Shown: one piece after another, positions 57,960 to 64,000 of the stretch
How the letters are laid out: each line of letters begins with the position of its first letter
Position numbering within the stretch: the first letter of the stretch is position 1
DNA from: Gossypium raimondii
Lineage: Eukaryota; Streptophyta; Magnoliopsida; Malvales; Malvaceae
Assembly: GCF_025698545.1 (NCBI RefSeq)
Contig: NC_068570.1
Location: 48,813,924-48,877,923, forward strand
Direction of reading: 5' to 3'
DNA length: 64,000 nucleotides
The notes under the pieces: generated by a model
What the model was told of the DNA's origin: nothing
Seen by the model: only the letters and a program-made list of their open reading frames with translations
Database searches by the model: none
Made by a program: the position numbers and the translations under genes

Positions 57960-58568
57960 GGGTACCAGATCCAATAGTTAGAGGATGTCACCCTCCAAGT
58001 CAGTCCAAGGACACTGAACTTCCACCTCATATGAGTCCTCATACACCCATACGGCCTCAAACTTGAAAGAATGCACACAATAATCAGAAATGGAATGCAG
58101 ACAATGCAAAAAAGTACAATTCATAAACATGTAATGCCAGATCATAGTAGCCAAACCCCGATCCAAATGTTCCCTAATATTAGTATGAGAAAATCGACCG
58201 TGCTCCCATGTATACCAATAACCTAGAAAACCCAAATCTAAGAGACTACAATCAGCAAGGACAAACTAAAAAGCCGCCATCCCTCATTCACCACGAAGAT
58301 GGCCACCCTGCTTCTCATAAGAAAAGCAATTTCATTGAAATCCCCCATAACAAGACTTAAATTAAGGTCCCTATCAAAAAGTCAACGTAATAAATTCCAA
58401 GACTGGCAACATGAGCCTCTTCAATAATATCGTAAAAACTCGTGAACTGCCACCTATTACCATCCGAAACATCCTCAATCAAGACATCAATATGATTCAA
58501 GGAGAAAGAACTAAGAGAAACCAAACACCCTTATTTCCAACACGGAGACAGATGACCGCCTATAAACG
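57960..58568 (-). pseudogene. LINE ORF2 endonuclease, C-terminal part
   Basis: Read leftward, 58510-58300 encodes segments like NRWQFT.FY, then LVMGDFNEIAF (58345-58315), a catalytic block of the endonuclease/exonuclease/phosphatase fold. The region 58235-58080 reads FLGYWYTWEHGRFSHTNIREHLDRGLA and ends with an SISDYC block (usually SDHxP). A stretch of AT-rich DNA at 57800-57950 has no LINE similarity that I could see. Confidence 0.8.
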
Positions 58569-60026
58569 AGTTATCATTTATAGAATAAATATAACACCAA
58601 AAATATAAGAATTAAGAATGACGGTGTCCGCAAGTGCACGGGTCAAATTATAATTTAGTTGTACAACAAAATACCAGAAGTATTTCGAGGATCATGCCCA
58701 ATGGAGGATAGAATAAATAATGAAAATAATTTTACAATAACAAGTAGTAGTAATTATTTCCTATATTACGATTAACCATAAAATAGATTAAAAGGAATAA
58801 AAATAAATAAATAACATAAATAAATAAATAAATAAATAATGAGAAATAAAGAAACGAACTAAATAAATAAACCAATAAGAAAGATTAACTTACTTTAAGG
58901 TTTGTAACTAACTTTGGATTAGGGTTTTGAGATGGATTAGTAACCGATTAACTAATTATTACCTCCCAACTTCTAATTAACTGATCAATTGGTTGATACT
59001 CACTTATATCCCGACCTCACTTTCTCAACCAAGATAAATTACGATTTACTTTATTCGAATCATCTTCCGACCTCTTCTAGCCTATGATAACTTATTAAGG
59101 TTGTCAAGCTTAACAGTTTAAGAACACATAATTTATATCAACTAATCCCTCTCGGGAAACCCCAAATCCTCTATTAATCACATCATCATCCACTCGTTAA
59201 TCTCCTCTAAGGGATTGAGCCACTCATGTTATTTATAATATCAACTTCAATTATATAAACCATGTGAGAAACACGACCAATTCGAAGAAAAAAAGAGATT
59301 TGAATAATCTTGGATTAAATATCAAATGGGAAACGGAGTAGCAAATCTCTTTATTAGAATAACCAAATAAAACGAATGCAAAGGAAAATATAAATTGAAT
59401 ACTATACTTAATAAACAAGTCTTTGAATCAAAACTAATTCAAGAAGAAAAATAAGAAAGTATTTAAAAAGTGGAAAAGCAAATAAACTAAAACTAATTAT
59501 AAACTACGAGGGTTGTTGAAGGCGTCTAGGACGACTTGATTACATTCAACCCCTAATGTCTTATTTATAAATGTTTTGGCAACAGCCCAAATAAGGTCTT
59601 CGAAATGTCTTAGTTCTTTTGTATAAGTTTGATTGTGCGGGAGAAAATATCCCTGAAATAATTGGGTTGCACGTCAGCCTTGTGCCGTTCCACACCCCTT
59701 GCATGGCGCAACACGATACCCAAAAATTACCTTGTCTCCTTCATTCTGTGCTTTGACATCTTGGGAAGCTTGTGCATCACTCGACCCTTGCTTCCACATT
59801 AATTAGGTCTTTATATCTCCATCCTACACACTCAATTAAACCAATTAGCACAACCTAACGCCCGTGTTGGCCTATTGGGTCATAACACCTACAAAATGTG
59901 TCAAAAATATTTTTTATTAACTTTTAATCCTAATGCCTAATTACTAAAAACGTAAATTAAAATCCTAAATTGCTTAGAAAATAAACTCCTTAAGTGTGGA
60001 ATTGACCCAAATTGACTATAACATTT
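58569..60026 (-). mobile_element. Solo LTR inserted in the LINE endonuclease
   Basis: LINE coding similarity stops near 60030 (GGLLTCC) and resumes near 58568, about 15 codons farther along the protein, so about 1.45 kb is inserted. On the minus strand it starts TGTTATAGTCAATTTGGG and near its end has CCCGTGCACTTGCGGACACCG (about 58624-58645), a usual U5 feature of Athila/Tat LTRs. An (AAAT)n microsatellite lies inside (58797-58840). The right-hand (5') end at 60026 is fair. The other end is uncertain and no clean target duplication was found. Confidence 0.65.
58797..58840. repeat. (AAAT)n microsatellite
   Basis: AATAAATAAATAAATAAAT-type simple repeat of about ten units with one ACAT interruption, in the LTR within the LINE. 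Confidence 0.85.
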
Positions 60027-60029
60027 GAC

Positions 60030-60266
60030 AGCAAGTCAACAAACCACCCCTAGAGCCATCACTACCCATGTCCACACCATGAACATACCCCCAACTCTTT
60101 TGTTGTTTCTCCATACGCGACTCTGCAACTTTGTTTCCATGAAATAAGCTACAATGGGATTTGTCTCCCTCAGCACTTGCCGAAGGCAATGCATAGCCCG
60201 GGGGCTCCCCAACCCTCGGACGTCCAAATAAGGATCTTCATTGTAGTCAACTTCCCTACTTTGCAA
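60030..60266 (-). pseudogene. LINE ORF2 endonuclease, N-terminal part
   Basis: It contains DVRGLGSPRAMHCLRQVL and NPIVAYFMETKLQS, corresponding to the NVRGLG and ETK blocks that open the plant LINE endonuclease. The Glu of METK is the metal-binding residue. It is cut off by the LTR at 60026. Confidence 0.85.
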
Positions 60267-60299
60267 GGGTAGCTGATAAGTTAAAAAAACTAAGCATGA

Positions 60300-61440
60300 G
60301 ACAACTTAGCAGAAATCCTCTCCAAATTTCGACACAGTCGAAACAAGAGAGAACAAAGATGTGCGCGGCCAATTTTTTACTCCTCCTATCGCTAGAGGAC
60401 AATCTTTCACCACAGTAGGGTTATGGGGATTCCCAGCATCATATGTTTCCCATACTTCCTCACTACGACCATCCAAATTAATCCCAAGTACAACACCAAC
60501 CTGATCATGAGCCCGCACTCTTGTGAAAAACCCTTAGATGACATCCTGTCCAATCGATCCATCTGGAACAACTACCTTAGTACTGTCACGAACTAATGTT
60601 GTCTCCCCCTCCTCCCTCAGCCAACACCTTGTAGCAACCCACGCCTGTCGAGGTATCGCCTTAATAGAGAGATCCTACTCAAACAGTATCACCTTCTTAC
60701 CGTAGACAATTCGAACAAGACAAGAACCCTCACTGTGACCCAGACGACCACATAAAAAGCAAAAGAGAGAATTGTTCGTACTAAAACTGAGCATAAATGG
60801 ATTGAATAGGCAGCAAGGCAATCTTTTTCCTCTGTTTCAAAGGCGCCCAAATATCAATCTACACCGAATCCTCATATACCCTCCGACACCCTTACTAATC
60901 GACTACGCATCATAATCCATAAATGGTCCTAATAAGGCCCCAAACTGTTTCGCCATACTCTTAGACACCAAACCTGCCAGGAGATCATGAATCTGAACCC
61001 AATAATCGACAAAGTGCATTGGCACCCTAAACGGATCCTCCCTCGATTGTAGTCTATAGAAAACCAAAAGATGATTATTGAACGTTCATGGACTGCCATC
61101 TATCACCCTGTTAATATCAATGTCATAGAAGAATTCAAATAAGTATCGTTTCTCACCCAAGTCCATAATTTTAATTCCCTTATGAGGATGCCAAAGATTG
61201 GCCAAAGTTGTGTGCATAACCTAAAAGTGAATGACACTAGCAATCAGGAAACTTCCAACCAAACAAAGACCAGTATTGATTGCATTCGCCCCTTCGGCGG
61301 AAGGAATATGCCACGCATCATCTTCACCACCTTCCAAGGACAACGCCGCCAAGTTTACTTCCATAGTCGCCACCAAAAAACGCCCTAGTAGGATACATCG
61401 CTCGCCACAAAAGAAAAATCAACCAAAACCACCGTAGTAA
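60300..61440 (-). pseudogene. LINE ORF1 (DUF4283-type, zinc knuckle)
   Basis: The RNA-binding ORF1 protein of plant L1 elements. From right to left: LANLWHPHKGIKIMDLGEKR (about 61195-61135), DGSPWTFNNHLL (about 61100-61065), VDYWVQIHDL (about 61005-60975), then the zinc knuckle CFLCGRLGHSEGSC (about 60765-60720). The frame 60518-60306 covers the variable C-terminal part. In-frame stops occur near 60900, 60680 and 60530. It sits just upstream of ORF2. Confidence 0.78.
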
Positions 61441-61450
61441 CTAGCAACCG

Positions 61451-62365
61451 TGCTAAGATTAGGTATGTATCAATTTTAATCAAACTCAACTTGCCATATC
61501 ATTAATTTTTGCTACATAAGCATTCTTTACGCATGTGTCTCTCTTGCATGGCCCAAGTGAGGTATAAGCCCTAATATGAATAAATTCAAAAAAAATTAGG
61601 TATGTATTTGCACATTTTGAAAGTTTTGACCCTTAAATGAACAAACCCTAAAAAGTTAGGCATCTATTTGAACATTTAGCCAAAAAGTTAATATGACACC
61701 ACACTAATGAGGTCATCATAAGGTCATGTCACGATCATCAAATGATGAAAATTTAGATTTTCTCAAGAATTTGATGTTGAAATAATCCTTAAAAACATAT
61801 TGTTAAAATAACCTAAATTTAAAAATTATTAAAATGCAATATTAAAATAAAAATCCAGCATGGATATGGTTGGATTATTATACACGTAGGAAAAGCTGAA
61901 ACCTTATCATTGGAGTTCAGTCGACATAAAAAGTATATATAGTAACAGGTGGATTGAAATTTTGATAAATATTGAGTAATCATACTGAAAAGTTTTAAAT
62001 ATCGTTTCATATTCTTCTACATGGAAAAAAATAAGTCATTAAATTTGATGCAAACAAACTTGCAATTTCAGTAAAGGGAATTAAGAAACTGATAATATGT
62101 ACCGACCATCAAATTGTATGGAAAATACGATGCAGAATCAACAACAAAGTTGACTCTGGCTCCCACACTAGCAGCAACAAGTTGAAGATAAGCAACATGG
62201 GACCTACTTACCTGTTTAAACTTCTGGTTGTAAAACCATGACAAGACATTTACCACCCAACAATTAAAAAATAATATTCATTTTGATGTTATAATAAAAA
62301 TTCTCTTTGCAATACTTTATAACTAATGCTTCGTCATATTTCATATTGTTAACATAACTCAAGTC
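61451..62365. other. Intergenic, repeat end and upstream region of the small gene
   Basis: The region 61500-61690 is a dispersed repeat related in inverse orientation to 47253-47400. The region 61800-62365 is AT-rich upstream DNA of the gene starting at 62366. A minus-strand frame at 62256-62068 has no recognised domain. Confidence 0.5.
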
Positions 62366-62982
62366 ATGTCTGCTCTTCCTTTCATTCCCCTCCTTCCGGG
62401 TAGCATGAGATCAATGTCTGTAACATGCTCTGTTCCTTTTCATGTTCCAGTTAGAACATCAAATCCAGTTATCAAACATGCCAACAACATCTTTATGCTT
62501 AAACACAATCATGTTCCTGGAAAGAAATCTTCCACATTTCAGATGAGATCACTCTCCAACAACACGGTCAGTATCTTGTATTCCATGTTCCTTGTTCATC
62601 TAGATTACTTATCCATCATGAATGTTTGATGTCTGCTTCATCTTCTAACAGGTTTTCGAGGATCAATCCCAGGCTGTAATCTGCTATAGAGATGAAAATG
62701 GAGAAATAGTTTGTGAAGGGTACGACGAAGGCCCTCGTTTTCCTCGACAGATTCCGGGTAAGTCCTATCATCTGAGGTAAGAACTCGTTCTCAGATTCTT
62801 TGTTAAGCCACATTCGAATTACTGTGAACTCTGTACTCCAAGTTGAAGCTTTTTGGCAATGTTCTGAAACCAGAGATGCTGAGATCCTTGATCTTCTAAG
62901 ACATAGATGGCTCCAAATTGTTAATGGTGACGGGTTCGGCAATGCTATTAAAGGTGTTATCATCGTGAAAAATGACTCCTAG
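62366..62982 (+). CDS. Small conserved-looking protein, probably plastid-targeted, function unknown
   Basis: Three exons, 62366-62566, 62652-62776 and 62874-62982, joined by GT-AG introns, give 144 residues. The first 65 residues are basic, Ser/Thr/Pro-rich and poor in acids, like a chloroplast transit peptide. The mature part holds AVICYRDENGEIVCEGYDEG (residues 76-95) and DAEILDLLRHRWLQIVNG. If intron 2 is not removed, the frame ends at 62780 in a TAA that overlaps the donor (AG|GTAAGA), giving a 109-residue form. I do not recognise a domain. Its place next to FAB1 suggests correspondence to the small unknown gene beside FAB1B in Arabidopsis (At3g14280, from memory). Confidence 0.72.
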
Positions 62983-63646
62983 TGGAACGAATTTAATAGG
63001 TTCACTAGTAGAAAGCTTTGGCTCTTACTAGATTCCACAGATTTCATTAAATAATTGTTTCTACAAGAAAGACACTTCCAAGTATTAGAGATTGTATATA
63101 GATAGCTACAAGATCTCTCTCTTGTAATCACTTTGTTTTTGCATATTGATGATCAAAGCTAATAACCCCTTTAGATTTGCTGTTATTTTTCAATTGATAT
63201 ATGTGCTTAGCAGTTGCAAACCAAATTGCAAAAAGTGAATGGTAGGAACACTAAATAGCAAATCAATTCTGAATTAAGGATGAACAAACAAATAATGAAC
63301 ATAGGAAAGACTTGGGGAATTCTTCTATTTCATTGTGATACATGAAAAAAAATTTGGCGGACAAAAATACACTACATAATAGAATGCTAAATCAAATAAT
63401 ATAATATTTTGTACAAAAATTTCCTGCAGAGATCAAGAACTATCAGATCTTTGACAGAAATTCCAATGGCTTTAGACAGCCTTGTTTGGCATCGACTAAC
63501 AAAAACATTTTTTTGGATCTCTTTTGGCGTAAAAGAAAATTTTCTCTTCAAAAAGACTTCAAAATATGGAAAGAATCAAAAGAACAAGGGAAAAAAGAAT
63601 GGTAGAGTTTAACTTCCAAATTATAAATTTGAATGTTGAATGAGAA
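62983..63646. other. 3' region between the small gene and FAB1
   Basis: The two genes converge. AT-rich with no feature beyond likely 3' UTRs. The plus-strand frame at 63409-63612 is antisense to the FAB1 3' UTR and has no recognisable content. Confidence 0.55.
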
Positions 63647-63970
63647 TCACTTAGCTGAGGTCCTACGTTGGCCCGTCTCTTCACCTGTATCCGACTGAGA
63701 TTTGCTTGGAACGGAAGGAGGAGACCACTGATCTGGGATCATTAGAAAATAAGTTGACATTGCTTTCCTGAACCTTTTCTTGTATTGTTCAGGTGAAATT
63801 ACTGTGGGTGATGCATTCTTTGGCCCACCAAGGATGCCTGAAGCCTTTACCCAAGTTTCAAGATGCTTGTCCCAGGTATACTGCCTCAAGAAATCAATGG
63901 TTCCCAGAACTAACTCATGCTTCTCCTCATCCACTCCAACCAGTAATGAGTAATCCATCACGTCGTTCGC
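63647..63970 (-). CDS. FAB1B-like: FAB1-type phosphatidylinositol 3-phosphate 5-kinase, last exon
   Basis: FAB1 makes PI(3,5)P2 on endosomal and vacuolar membranes. Only the final coding exon is present: acceptor CTGCAG at 63976-63971, then 107 codons and a stop at 63649-63647. [20 protein letters not shown] is the end of the PIPK catalytic domain (the MDYSLL block includes the Asp that binds metal). It is followed by [17 protein letters not shown] and the conserved tail [19 protein letters not shown], then a short polar C-terminus. The family has more than 1,600 residues, so most of the gene lies to the right of the window. No damage was seen. Confidence 0.93.
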   Translation of the reverse strand, partial: ANDVMDYSLLVGVDEEKHELVLGTIDFLRQYTWDKHLETWVKASGILGGPKNASPTVISPEQYKKRFRKAMSTYFLMIPDQWSPPSVPSKSQSDTGEETGQRRTSAK

Positions 63971-64000
63971 CTGCAGGGAGGGAAATAACAAAAGAAATGA

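Larger units (their letters stand above)
54215..61450 (-). mobile_element. L1-type LINE retrotransposon, decayed, interrupted by an LTR
   Basis: Read leftward: ORF1 (about 61440-60300), then ORF2 with apurinic-type endonuclease (60266-60030, resuming 58570-57960), reverse transcriptase (about 57400-56400), zinc-binding region (about 55550-55400) and RNase H (about 55100-54750). This is the layout of plant L1/RandI elements with an RNase H. Many frameshifts and stops are present. An LTR lies inside the endonuclease. The T-rich minus-strand tail at 54260-54215 fits the 3' UTR, but no poly(A) tail is seen before the neighbouring LTR. Confidence 0.88.

Noticed and set aside
62068..62256. 62-codon minus-strand frame with a plausible splice donor inside
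   Set aside because: No recognised domain and no partner exon. Probably chance in the region upstream of the small gene.

Overview
This is a 64 kb window of plant nuclear DNA. It has spliced genes with GT-AG introns and plant gene families (a plant 20S proteasome subunit, a PMEI-domain pectin methylesterase, a FAB1-type lipid kinase). It is also dominated by nested LTR retrotransposons of the Athila, Tekay-like and Ty1/copia kinds. The long LTRs beginning TGTAACACC, with clusters of ACACGGCCGTGT-type palindromes, make me think of cotton (Gossypium) or a close Malvales relative. That genus call is inference. Most of the window appears to be transposon-derived.

Layout. 1-10.8 kb: the 3' three quarters of a decayed Athila-like Ty3/gypsy element (gag, protease, RT, RNase H, integrase, a post-integrase ORF, 3' LTR). 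A 1.5 kb reverse-oriented solo LTR interrupts its last ORF. 10.8-14.6 kb: AT-rich repeats, including two diverged copies of one segment. 14.6-20.4 kb: a Tekay-like solo LTR split by a second, reverse-oriented 2.8 kb solo LTR with a perfect target-site duplication. 21.3-29.9 kb: an intact nine-exon 20S proteasome alpha-5 gene (PAE). Its intron 6 holds a nearly complete antisense Ty1/copia element with both LTRs and target duplications, and its intron 5 holds a TIR transposon. 32.3-35.0 kb: an intact two-exon type-I pectin methylesterase gene on the minus strand. 36.5-38.6 kb: a Mutator-like transposase pseudogene. 38.8-46.1 kb: LTR debris around a second, shorter Athila-like 3' end. 46.15-47.25 kb: a fold-back MITE, then a tRNA-derived SINE. 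47.5-54.2 kb: two long gypsy-type LTRs carrying striking tandem and inverted repeats. 54.2-61.45 kb: a near full-length but decayed L1-type LINE on the minus strand, with another LTR inside its endonuclease. 62.4-63.0 kb: a small three-exon gene for a putative plastid protein. 63.65 kb to the right edge: the last exon of a FAB1-type PI3P 5-kinase gene on the minus strand.

The host genes do not form one pathway. They look like a conserved gene neighbourhood. From memory, Arabidopsis has FAB1B, a small unknown gene, PAE2 and PME genes at At3g14270-At3g14310, and PME1/PAE1 adjacent at At1g53840/At1g53850. Here the PAE-PME pair is separated from the small gene and FAB1 by about 27 kb of transposons.

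I found no evidence of a new biochemical system. The unusual content is structural: recurrent nested insertions, several independent tandem amplifications inside LTRs, a 0.55 kb inverted repeat, and a small gene whose unspliced reading frame stops inside the splice donor. All coding calls come from reading translations and splice sites by eye. No similarity search was run.
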